From contig CAAEEE010000039.1 in the NCBI GenBank assembly GCA_900754805.1, positions 1 to 5,204 on the forward strand: 5,204 nt of DNA, given 5' to 3'. The notes under the pieces are model-generated. The model ran no database searches. It was not told the origin of the DNA and saw only the letters and a program-made list of their open reading frames with translations. The position numbers and the translations under genes were made by a program. Source of the stretch: Clostridia bacterium (GTDB lineage: Bacteria; Bacillota; Clostridia; Peptostreptococcales; Anaerovoracaceae). Shown here one piece after another: positions 1-5,140 of the stretch; within the stretch, counting starts at the first letter, position 1; each line of letters starts with the position of its first letter.

Positions 1-378
1 AACCGCAGGGCAGGAGAATTGATTGTGTCTCTGGCAGGCGTGACAGCTAACTTTTTGATTGCTGCTGTATTCGCATTTTTAGTGAAAGGCATGGCGGCAT
101 CGAGCTTTGTATCCGGTGGGCTTGGCTCAATCATCTATCAGATGCTGATTTATATTGTGTATATTAATCTGGTTCTGATGATTTTCAACCTGATTCCGAT
201 TCCGCCGCTGGATGGCTTCGGCGTTATCACACAGCTTTTTAACCTTGATCGCTACGGCTGGTGGTACACTGTATATAACTATGGTTACTATATTCTGCTG
301 ATTGCAATCATTCTGAACATACCGGCCCTCTTTATTACGCCGGGAGTGTCATTCTTCCTCAAACTTTTGCTGGGATAA
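1..378 (+). CDS. Site-2 protease family protein (peptidase M50), 3' part only
   Basis: Polytopic membrane zinc metalloprotease of the site-2 protease type, which cleaves substrates within the membrane. The reading frame is open from base 1 (N-R-R-A-G-E-L...), so the gene begins upstream and the HExxH zinc motif is outside the window. About 125 C-terminal residues are visible. Two family hallmarks are present: the segment LAGVTANF at visible residues 11-18, matching the conserved 'slAGP.aN' stretch, and NLIPIPPLDG at 63-72, whose Asp71 is expected to be the third zinc ligand. Hydrophobic stretches around residues 8-28, 44-64 and 93-112 look like membrane helices. The TTG at 19 could be read as a start, but the conserved RAGE-LIVSLAG context runs upstream of it, so it is internal. 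The gene converges on sdaAA, and nothing in view shows its substrate. The family call is secure; the physiological role is unknown. Confidence 0.9.
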   Translation, partial: NRRAGELIVSLAGVTANFLIAAVFAFLVKGMAASSFVSGGLGSIIYQMLIYIVYINLVLMIFNLIPIPPLDGFGVITQLFNLDRYGWWYTVYNYGYYILLIAIILNIPALFITPGVSFFLKLLLG

Positions 379-419
379 GTCATAAGAGCAGGACCGTCCT
401 GACCTTGCCGAGGAGACAG

Positions 420-447
420 CGCAATGCTGAGACGAAACAGCATTGCG
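420..447. other. 10-bp hairpin in the convergent intergenic gap
   Basis: Perfect inverted repeat CGCAATGCTG (420-429) and CAGCATTGCG (438-447) around an 8-nt loop, lying between the convergent stop codons of the site-2 protease gene (378) and sdaAA (477). No T-run follows it on either strand, so it does not meet the usual rule for an intrinsic terminator. It may stabilise or end one or both transcripts. A smaller imperfect element, CAGGAC-C-GTCCTG (389-401), lies next to it. Nothing else is recognisable in 379-476. Confidence 0.45.
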
Positions 448-476
448 GAGAGGCTGCGTACGGAATAGGAAAAGCC

Positions 477-1361
477 CTATTTACTGCTTATACATTTGTC
501 ACAAAGCGCGCAGCCGGAAGGGGTGGCGGCGCATCCGCCGAGCGCGGTTTCGCGAAGCTCCGGCGGCAAAGTTTTTCCGACTTTATACATCGCGTCCGTC
601 ATTTCATCGAACGGAATCGGGAAGCGGACGCCGGACAGCGCAAGCTGCGCGCTGCTGAATGCGTTGGAAACGCCGATGACATTGCGGCTTTGACACGGCG
701 ACTCGACCAGTCCTGCAATCGGGTCGCAGACCAGACCCAAAAGGTTGGAGAGTGCAATTGCGGCGGCGGTCAGGCTTTGCTCCGGGCTGCCGCCCAAAAG
801 CTCGACTGCCGCAGAGGCGGCCATGGCAGAAGCCGCGCCGACTTCCGCCTGACATCCTGCTTCTGCTCCGGACACGGAGGCGTTTCGCATGATCAGCCAG
901 CCAATCGCCCCGGCATTCAAAAGCCCGTCGTAAATCGCAGATTCTTCGAGGTCATAGCTCTCGCAGATGGAAAGAACCGTCCCGGGAATCACGCCGGAAG
1001 AGCCTGCAGTAGGGGCTGCTACAATAAGACCCATCGACGCATTTGTTTCGAGAACTGCCATCGCATAGGCGATTGCCTTTGAGAGAATCGGGCCGCACAG
1101 CGTCTGCGGATTTCCCTCAAAAGAATGCTGCCAGACCGATTTTGCTTCTCCATTTAAAAGTCTGCCCATGGAGGGAATCGGATTTTGAATCGGGTTTTGC
1201 GTAGAGACCTTCATGATCTCAATAGAACGACGCATTTTATCGTATACATCTTCTTTCGTGGTTTCACCTAACGATATTTCTCTGCGAAGCATGGCTTCAG
1301 AAATTTTTATCTGTTCTGACTGGCAGTAAGACAGAAGTGCGCTGCCATTTGTAAAATCCAT
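477..1361 (-). CDS. sdaAA: L-serine dehydratase, iron-sulfur-dependent, alpha subunit
   Basis: Catalytic subunit of the [4Fe-4S] L-serine dehydratase, which deaminates L-serine to pyruvate and ammonia in the cytoplasm. It is 294 aa, the usual size for the separate alpha subunit. Visible motifs are APTAGSSGVIPG at residues 116-127 (substrate-binding loop), GAEAGCQAEVGAASAMAA at 165-182, and CDPIAGLVESPCQSRN at 212-227. Cys170, Cys212 and Cys223 have spacings of 42 and 11 residues, the same as the three cluster ligands known in the Legionella single-chain enzyme (343, 385, 396), so they should hold the cluster. The C-terminus carries four more cysteines (277, 284, 287, 290) in an unusual Cys-rich tail. 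The ATG at 1359-1361 is preceded by AAGGAGG at 9-nt spacing. The gene lies 14 bp after sdaAB in the same operon and has no convincing terminator behind it. Confidence 0.97.
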   Translation of the reverse strand: MDFTNGSALLSYCQSEQIKISEAMLRREISLGETTKEDVYDKMRRSIEIMKVSTQNPIQNPIPSMGRLLNGEAKSVWQHSFEGNPQTLCGPILSKAIAYAMAVLETNASMGLIVAAPTAGSSGVIPGTVLSICESYDLEESAIYDGLLNAGAIGWLIMRNASVSGAEAGCQAEVGAASAMAASAAVELLGGSPEQSLTAAAIALSNLLGLVCDPIAGLVESPCQSRNVIGVSNAFSSAQLALSGVRFPIPFDEMTDAMYKVGKTLPPELRETALGGCAATPSGCALCDKCISSK

Positions 1362-1370
1362 AGTTCGATA

Positions 1371-1377
1371 CCTCCTT
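1371..1377 (-). promoter_or_regulatory. Ribosome binding site of sdaAA overlapping the sdaAB stop
   Basis: AAGGAGG, 9 nt before the sdaAA ATG. Its first two bases belong to the TAA stop codon of sdaAB (1376-1378). A ribosome ending sdaAB therefore sits on the sdaAA binding site, which suggests coupled translation of the two subunits in equal amounts. Confidence 0.85.
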
Positions 1378-2047
1378 ATACTTGAATTACAAGGGAATTG
1401 TAAATATTTTCGTGCTGATTGATGGAGTCGAGGATTTCAGACGGGATGTGCTGATCCGACTCGATAATGGTATAGGCGGTTTCGCCTTTGGCTTCGCGAT
1501 ACAGACGCATAAATGCGATATTTACCTGCTGCTGTGCCAGACACCCTGCGATATGTGCGACCACACCCGGCTTGTCCGCCTGTTTGATAATCAGAGTGCT
1601 GTATTCTCCGGTAAAGTCAACTTCCACCTGATTCAGCTGTACGATTTTCATGCGTCCGCCACCGATTGAGACTCCGCGTACGAACTGCGTGCGGCCTTTC
1701 CCGTTGTGCATAACGATGTCAACGGTATTGGGATGCAGATCCGTTGTCGTGTGATCTTCGGTAAAACTGTATTTTAAACCGCTGTTCTGCGCGTGTGTGA
1801 AAGCGTCACGAATACGGATATCATCGGTCGTAAAACCTAAAATCCCGCCCAGAAGCGCGCGATCCGTGCCGTGACCGCGATAGGTATTCGCAAAAGAACC
1901 GTACAGTGTAAAATCAACCTGTACGATTTGTTCATGGAAGAGCTGTTTTGCCATCAGCGCGATGGAAGCGGCTCCTGCTGTATGTGAACTCGACGGTCCG
2001 ATCATGTTTGGACCGATTACATCAAAAAAACTGGTGTAACTGCTCAT
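1376..2047 (-). CDS. sdaAB: L-serine dehydratase, iron-sulfur-dependent, beta subunit
   Basis: Non-catalytic partner of SdaAA in the two-chain bacterial L-serine dehydratase; 223 aa, normal length. The N-terminal half is the serine dehydratase beta domain, with the family motif IGPSSSHTAG at residues 16-25 and GHGTD at 58-62. A C-terminal ACT domain spans about 149-205 (opening STLIIKQADKPGVVAHIAG). ACT domains bind amino acids in many enzymes, so this one may carry regulation by serine or position the subunits. The frame stays open upstream to an ATG at 2104, but the ATG at 2045-2047 is chosen. It has AAGGAGG at 11-nt spacing, and homologues begin with a short lead into FDVIGPNMIGPSS. The longer start would also place the promoter inside the gene. 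First gene of the operon, followed by sdaAA after 14 bp. Confidence 0.96.
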   Translation of the reverse strand: MSSYTSFFDVIGPNMIGPSSSHTAGAASIALMAKQLFHEQIVQVDFTLYGSFANTYRGHGTDRALLGGILGFTTDDIRIRDAFTHAQNSGLKYSFTEDHTTTDLHPNTVDIVMHNGKGRTQFVRGVSIGGGRMKIVQLNQVEVDFTGEYSTLIIKQADKPGVVAHIAGCLAQQQVNIAFMRLYREAKGETAYTIIESDQHIPSEILDSINQHENIYNSLVIQV

Positions 2048-2058
2048 AAAAGTCTCAT

Positions 2059-2065
2059 CCTCCTT
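2059..2065 (-). promoter_or_regulatory. Ribosome binding site deciding the sdaAB start
   Basis: AAGGAGG lies 11 nt before the ATG at 2045-2047. It favours this start over the in-frame ATG 57 bases upstream, which overlaps the promoter. A second ATG in another frame (2056-2058) directly follows the site, but that frame reaches TGA after four codons. Confidence 0.85.
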
Positions 2066-2075
2066 CGTTTTTCTC

Positions 2076-2104
2076 AGTATAACAAAAGCGGCAGGGGAAT
2101 GCAA
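2076..2104 (-). promoter_or_regulatory. Promoter of the sdaAB-sdaAA operon (sigma-A type, extended -10)
   Basis: On the minus strand TTGCAT (2099-2104), a 17-bp spacer and TATACT (2076-2081), with TG one base before the -10 hexamer (TGTTATACT, an extended -10). The start of transcription should fall near 2069, giving a leader of about 22 nt that contains only the ribosome binding site. The -35 matches just three of six consensus bases, as is common for extended -10 promoters or those helped by an activator. Confidence 0.75.
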
Positions 2105-2118
2105 GGGAAACAGGATGC

Positions 2119-2133
2119 TTGCAGTTTCTGCAA
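2119..2133. repeat. Perfect 6-3-6 inverted repeat upstream of the sda promoter
   Basis: TTGCAG-TTT-CTGCAA lies 14 bp upstream of the -35 of the sda promoter, with its centre about 57 bp before the inferred transcription start. That is a usual place for an activator site. The function is inferred from position only. Confidence 0.4.
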
Positions 2134-2170
2134 CTCTTTAACGGTTATCTTCGCACAGTTTTTTAATGAG

Positions 2171-2214
2171 ATAAAATAAATGCAGCAGGAAACGGTTGCT
2201 TCGTTCCTGCTGCA
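2171..2214 (-). terminator. Intrinsic terminator-like hairpin behind the broken Rpn gene
   Basis: Arms TGCAGCAGGAA (2181-2191) and TTCCTGCTGCA (2204-2214) form an 11-bp perfect stem, which can gain two more pairs with one bulged A, leaving a 7-nt loop. On the minus strand it is followed by TTTATTTTAT (2171-2180), an interrupted U-tract. It starts 15 bases past the stop codon of the Rpn remnant (2230). On the plus strand the flank is TAATAA, so the element works, if at all, on the minus strand, and insulates the sda promoter from upstream reading. Confidence 0.75.
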
Positions 2215-2229
2215 TAATAAAAGCAATAT

Positions 2230-2939
2230 CTACAATTTTTCGACTTCTTCGGCGGAAAGCCCGGTTATCTTTTCAATGACCTCTTTTGCGATGCCTTCAT
2301 CCTTCATGCTTTTCGCAATTTCGCGCTGTTTCTGTGCTGCACCTTCGGCGAAACTTTCCCGCTTCTGCTCGTTCAAAATATACTCGAATGTCATATATTT
2401 TTTCCTCCATTCGTCCGAATTGAACTTTCTGACACGCTCGTCAATCATGCGTGTCAGTTCCGAAACCTCATTTTTCTTCGGGTCATTCAGATACTCGTAA
2501 AAAGGCTTCAGTGCCTCCGGAACCTTCTCCGGAGAACATTTCGTGTTCAATACTATTGTATACGATAAATCGTCAAGCAGCAAGCCTTTTTCCACATCCC
2601 ACGAACGGAAAAAATAGACAGGCTCGTCTGCATCTCAATATCAGCCCAGAGTTTTGAACTTGCAACGAAGGCATCGAATCGCACACCGTGTGCATCTGCC
2701 TCTAACTTCAGCGTTTTCTGCGTTTCTACGCTCAAGTTTTCATCTGCACCTTCGTCAATTTCAGAGTTATCGATTAACGGATTGTCTGACTTTTTAAGGC
2801 GGATGGCTCCGATTTCTTCATTTGGCAGAATCAGTTCCAAAAGTGCTCGGCAAATCTTCGGACTTCGCATGCGGATTCCGACAAAATTCGACAGAGGAAA
2901 GTCAAAGAATATTGATTTTGTTTTGCAAAAAATACGCAA
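2230..2939 (-). pseudogene. Rpn-family recombination-promoting nuclease / PD-(D/E)XK putative transposase, broken by frameshift and internal deletion
   Basis: Two halves of one gene in different frames. The upstream half (2939 to about 2625) has SPKICRALLELIL near its start, then GVRFDAFV and ADIEMQT, which are the PD-(D/E)XK elements (Asp89, Glu102 and Gln104 counting from a TTG at 2937-2939). After the junction it reads unrelated residues to a stop near 2553. The downstream half resumes in the -1 frame at about 2628 with DEPVYFFRSWDVEKG, then DDLSYTIVLNT, the EWRKKYM stretch and a charged tail ending ITGLSAEEVEKL; these match the family's C-terminal part. A TGA at 2635-2637 closes the downstream frame on its upstream side. 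Intact relatives have roughly 50 more residues, including a conserved Arg-Tyr-Tyr segment, between ExQ and the LNT motif, so about 150 bp appear lost. The true start is uncertain and the N-terminus may also be altered. Intact members are linked to RecA-independent recombination. Confidence 0.82.
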
Positions 2940-2942
2940 AAT
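2921..2942. promoter_or_regulatory. Operator-like element, copy 1 (upstream of the -35)
   Basis: TTTTGC (2921-2926), nine A-rich bases, then GCAAAAT (2936-2942). The first ten bases are the perfect palindrome TTTTGCAAAA. It ends 12 bp before the -35 of the ATPase promoter and overlaps the first codons of the Rpn remnant. It matches copy 2 (2994-3015) at 19 of 22 positions. Confidence 0.5.
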
Positions 2943-2954
2943 AAGAATAAAAAG

Positions 2955-2983
2955 TTGACGAATTCATAAGATAATGGTATCAT
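2955..2983 (+). promoter_or_regulatory. Promoter of the ATPase-RloB unit (sigma-A type, extended -10)
   Basis: TTGACG (2955-2960), a 17-bp spacer and TATCAT (2978-2983), each matching five of six consensus bases, plus TG one base before the -10 (TGGTATCAT). Transcription should start near 2990. The leader of about 38 nt holds operator-like copy 2 and the ribosome binding site. It is one of the best promoter matches in the window. Confidence 0.8.
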
Positions 2984-2993
2984 ATTGATATAA

Positions 2994-3015
2994 TTTTGCA
3001 AAAATAAAGCAAAAT
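2994..3015. promoter_or_regulatory. Operator-like element, copy 2 (at the transcription start)
   Basis: TTTTGC (2994-2999), nine A-rich bases and GCAAAAT (3009-3015). With the A at 2993 the arms are 7 bp (ATTTTGC/GCAAAAT). It begins just after the inferred transcription start and touches the GGAGG of the next gene. A bound protein here would block transcription, and the RNA hairpin could mask translation. It starts 73 bp from copy 1, about seven helical turns. Confidence 0.5.
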
Positions 3016-3020
3016 GGAGG
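3016..3020 (+). promoter_or_regulatory. Ribosome binding site of the ATPase gene
   Basis: GGAGG, 7 nt before the ATG at 3028. It directly abuts the right arm of the inverted repeat 2993-3015. Confidence 0.8.
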
Positions 3021-3027
3021 ACGGTAT

Positions 3028-4374
3028 ATGCTTCTTGAATTTAAGACGAAAAATTATAAATGCTTTGTAGAAGAGGCCTGCTTTTCGATGACAGCGGCAC
3101 CCAAGCAAAAGGGATTGGACTACAGCTTGATGAAAGTAAAGACAAAAGGGAGCAAGGAAACGAAAGTGTTGAGTTCTTCTGTTATCTATGGACCGAACGC
3201 TGCAGGTAAAACAAACATAATCGGTGCAATGGATGTGCTGCGCGCAATTGTACTGAGAGGCAACATTCGCAATGCAGAGGAAAAAACATCGCCGAACCCC
3301 GCAGCATCAATGTTGGAACTGATTCCAAACAACAAACAGACAGATCCGAAGCCAGTATGCTTTGATGTTGAATTTTACGAAGAAGACCACGATGGAAATA
3401 AATTAATCATTCACTATGGATTGCAGATTGCCCTCGGAGGCTTCCTTGAAGCAGAATACCCACGTAAAATTTTTTTTGAAGTTTTGGATGTCAATGGTGA
3501 AAGAGTGTTTGAACGCACAAATGATTTGACAATTAAAAATTTAAAGGTAATTGAGAAATACTTATCAGAGGTTGCAGCACAAAACAAAGAAAGTGCCGGA
3601 GAAATTGCCGAAAACAGTTTAAACTCGGAAGAACTGTTTTTGACAAATGGATTCAAGCTGATTTTCTCACCAAACCTCACGAAGCTGATTCTTGATTGGT
3701 TTACAAATAAGTTTATGATTATCTGCCGTGCGGATTCCATGCAGTTAATAAAAAGATTTGCAGACCCTAAAAAGAAAGCGGTATATGTAGAAAAAACTAC
3801 AGATAAAGCCGCAAAATTATTCGGGATTAACTCCAATGCAGTTGGCTATGTGATAAATGAAGACGAGCCGGAGGCGAAATTATCCTCCCTTTTCCACGAT
3901 GCGAAGAATCATAAAGCAGCCGCCATTGCCGCAGATATCTTTGAATCCTACGGGACAATACGCTTTATCAATATGTTTCCGCTTGTAATCAGAGCCATGC
4001 AGACCGGAGGTACCTTAGTTGTGGACGAATTCGACGCGTCAATTCATCCGATGGCACTTATGAGTATCATCAATGTCTTTCATAACGATGATGTGAATGT
4101 GCATCACGCACAGCTCATTTTTAACACGCATAACCCGATTTTTCTGAATTCCAACCTGTTCCGCAGAGACGAGATCAAGTTTGTCGAAAGAGACGATGAT
4201 ACCCATGAAAGCATGCTGTATGCATTATCGGATTTCGGTACAACAGGAGATAAGGGCGTTCGCAAGCATGAAGACTATTTGAGTAAATATTTTATCAGTC
4301 AGTATGGGGCAATCAAGGACATTGATTTCACCCCAATCTTTGAAGAAATCCTATCAAACGAAAAAGAGGGATAA
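3028..4374 (+). CDS. AAA/ABC-type ATPase of the RloA / AAA_15 kind, first gene of an RloB module
   Basis: Cytoplasmic P-loop ATPase of the RecF/OLD-like group, 448 aa. The N-terminus MLLEFKTKNYKCF is the usual opening strand of these proteins. Walker A is GPNAAGKT at residues 55-62. A middle region of about 90-300, with lysine- and glutamate-rich helices, forms the arm domain. The signature is the family's SxGT form (SYGT, 307-310) rather than LSGGQ. Walker B is TLVVDE at 329-334, with catalytic Glu334, followed by D-loop DASIHP (336-341) and switch histidine 368 in FNTHNP. The RRDEIKF and LYALSDF stretches near 379-403 and the C-terminal YLSKYFISQYGAI match relatives. There is no TOPRIM domain in this chain; that role appears to be carried by the next gene, 2 bp downstream. 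Family knowledge points to phage defence as a sensor or regulator of a partner nuclease. That role is inferred, not shown. The gene is A+T-richer than sdaAA, suggesting acquisition by transfer. Confidence 0.9.
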   Translation: MLLEFKTKNYKCFVEEACFSMTAAPKQKGLDYSLMKVKTKGSKETKVLSSSVIYGPNAAGKTNIIGAMDVLRAIVLRGNIRNAEEKTSPNPAASMLELIPNNKQTDPKPVCFDVEFYEEDHDGNKLIIHYGLQIALGGFLEAEYPRKIFFEVLDVNGERVFERTNDLTIKNLKVIEKYLSEVAAQNKESAGEIAENSLNSEELFLTNGFKLIFSPNLTKLILDWFTNKFMIICRADSMQLIKRFADPKKKAVYVEKTTDKAAKLFGINSNAVGYVINEDEPEAKLSSLFHDAKNHKAAAIAADIFESYGTIRFINMFPLVIRAMQTGGTLVVDEFDASIHPMALMSIINVFHNDDVNVHHAQLIFNTHNPIFLNSNLFRRDEIKFVERDDDTHESMLYALSDFGTTGDKGVRKHEDYLSKYFISQYGAIKDIDFTPIFEEILSNEKEG

Positions 4375-4376
4375 AT

Positions 4377-5036
4377 ATGTCGAAGAAAAAAGCAACAAAG
4401 AAATATTACTTTAGTGTCGAGGGTGAAACAGAGCAGTGGTATTTGAAGTGGCTGCAAGACACAATAAACAATACAGAGCAGGCAGTATATCGCATTTCTA
4501 TTGATTGTCCTGTGAGAAAAGACCCGGTAAAACATGCAAAATGCTTGAATGTGACACAGAAAGTAGAAGTCTATCATTTCTTTGATTATGAAAGTGATGA
4601 GCAGACTCATGTCAATGCTTTCATGAGCACCATGGACAATATGAAAAAGGCAGAGAAAATCGGCAAGCAGATTACATACAAATCGGGATACAGCAACTTT
4701 ACTTTCGATTTGTGGATTGTTTTGCATATGGCAGACAGCAATGCTTCCTATGCACATCGAAAACAGTATCTCGTGCCGATTAACCGTGCATTTGGTGAAA
4801 AGTTTGCGAGCATGGAGGAATATAAGGAAGAGGAAAATTTTAAGCACTGCCTGAAACAAATGGATATATCCAATGTAATTGCTGCAATCGAAAGAGCAAA
4901 GAAAATTATGCAGAGCAATCAGGATAATGGATATACGCTTCACCAATATAAAGGATATCACTTCTATAAAGAAAATCCATCTTTAGAATCGTGGAAGGCA
5001 ATTGAAAAAATTTTAAAAGATTGTGGCTTGATTTGA
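4377..5036 (+). CDS. rloB: RloB-family protein (TOPRIM-like putative nuclease), partner of the ATPase
   Basis: Small basic protein of 219 aa, a normal length for RloB. Family signs in order are the lysine-rich start MSKKKATKKYYF, then VEGETEQWYL at 14-23 (a Glu in the place of the TOPRIM glutamate), the hydrophobic strand ending FFDYESDE at 68-75 (acidic pair in the DxD position), SNFTFDLWIVLH at 106-117 (the RloB box, often SNPCFE.W..LH), and NPSLESWKAIEKIL at 200-213, matching the family's C-terminal NPS element. Two departures are worth noting: Asp70-Tyr-Glu72 in place of Asp-x-Asp, and Asp111 where Glu is common. The start ATG lies 2 bp after the ATPase stop, with GAGGG (4366-4370) 6 nt upstream, so both proteins come from one message. 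RloB was named from genes inserted in type I restriction loci. The nuclease activity is a prediction from the fold; the target (DNA or tRNA) cannot be read from the sequence. Confidence 0.87.
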   Translation: MSKKKATKKYYFSVEGETEQWYLKWLQDTINNTEQAVYRISIDCPVRKDPVKHAKCLNVTQKVEVYHFFDYESDEQTHVNAFMSTMDNMKKAEKIGKQITYKSGYSNFTFDLWIVLHMADSNASYAHRKQYLVPINRAFGEKFASMEEYKEEENFKHCLKQMDISNVIAAIERAKKIMQSNQDNGYTLHQYKGYHFYKENPSLESWKAIEKILKDCGLI

Positions 5037-5075
5037 AAACCAAAAATTTTTCTACAACTCCTAAAAAAATACCAC

Positions 5076-5104
5076 TTTACAATCACCTCAGATTGCGGTA
5101 AGAT
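5076..5104 (+). promoter_or_regulatory. Possible promoter of the gene at the right edge
   Basis: TTTACA (5076-5081), a 17-bp spacer and TAAGAT (5099-5104), about 40 bp after the rloB stop. The spacer overlaps a short inverted repeat CAATC-N6-GATTG (5080-5095). The -10 matches four of six bases, so this is a fair rather than strong promoter. It would make the next gene independent of the ATPase-RloB message. Confidence 0.5.
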
Positions 5105-5140
5105 AGGGATGTAAATTTTGGAAAGGAAAAGTACGCGAGC

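Noticed and set aside
464..481. AATAGG-N6-CCTATT hairpin at the sdaAA stop as its terminator
   Set aside because: Short A+T-containing stem overlapping the coding end with no U-tract behind it on the minus strand.
405..1082. Long plus-strand open frame opposite sdaAA (225 codons)
   Set aside because: It lies antisense to a gene with clear family motifs, reads an arginine- and cysteine-rich product typical of the opposite strand of GC-rich DNA, and has no ribosome binding site.
2048..2104. Longer sdaAB start at the ATG at 2104, adding 19 residues
   Set aside because: The extension overlaps the promoter and the AAGGAGG site, and the added residues do not resemble family N-termini.
2600..2640. 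Programmed -1 frameshift at the T-run (about 2610) joining the two halves of the Rpn gene
   Set aside because: A slip there would connect the frames in the right direction, but the zero-frame codons (ATT TTT TCC) do not form a canonical slippery heptamer, and about 50 conserved residues would still be missing. A deletion explains both facts.
2920..3015. The two 22-bp elements as a CRISPR array
   Set aside because: Only two copies, separated by a promoter rather than a spacer of typical kind, and no cas genes nearby.
3414..3836. Minus-strand open frame inside the ATPase gene
   Set aside because: Shadow of a well-supported coding region; no family motifs and no start signal.
4299..4961. Minus-strand open frame of 220 codons across the ATPase-RloB junction
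   Set aside because: Hydrophobic Phe/Ile/Cys-rich reading produced by the complement of Lys/Glu-rich coding sequence; the RloB motifs on the plus strand are decisive.
5042..5051. AAAAATTTTT palindrome just after rloB as a terminator
   Set aside because: No GC stem accompanies it, so it is not a credible intrinsic terminator. The end of the module's transcript cannot be placed.
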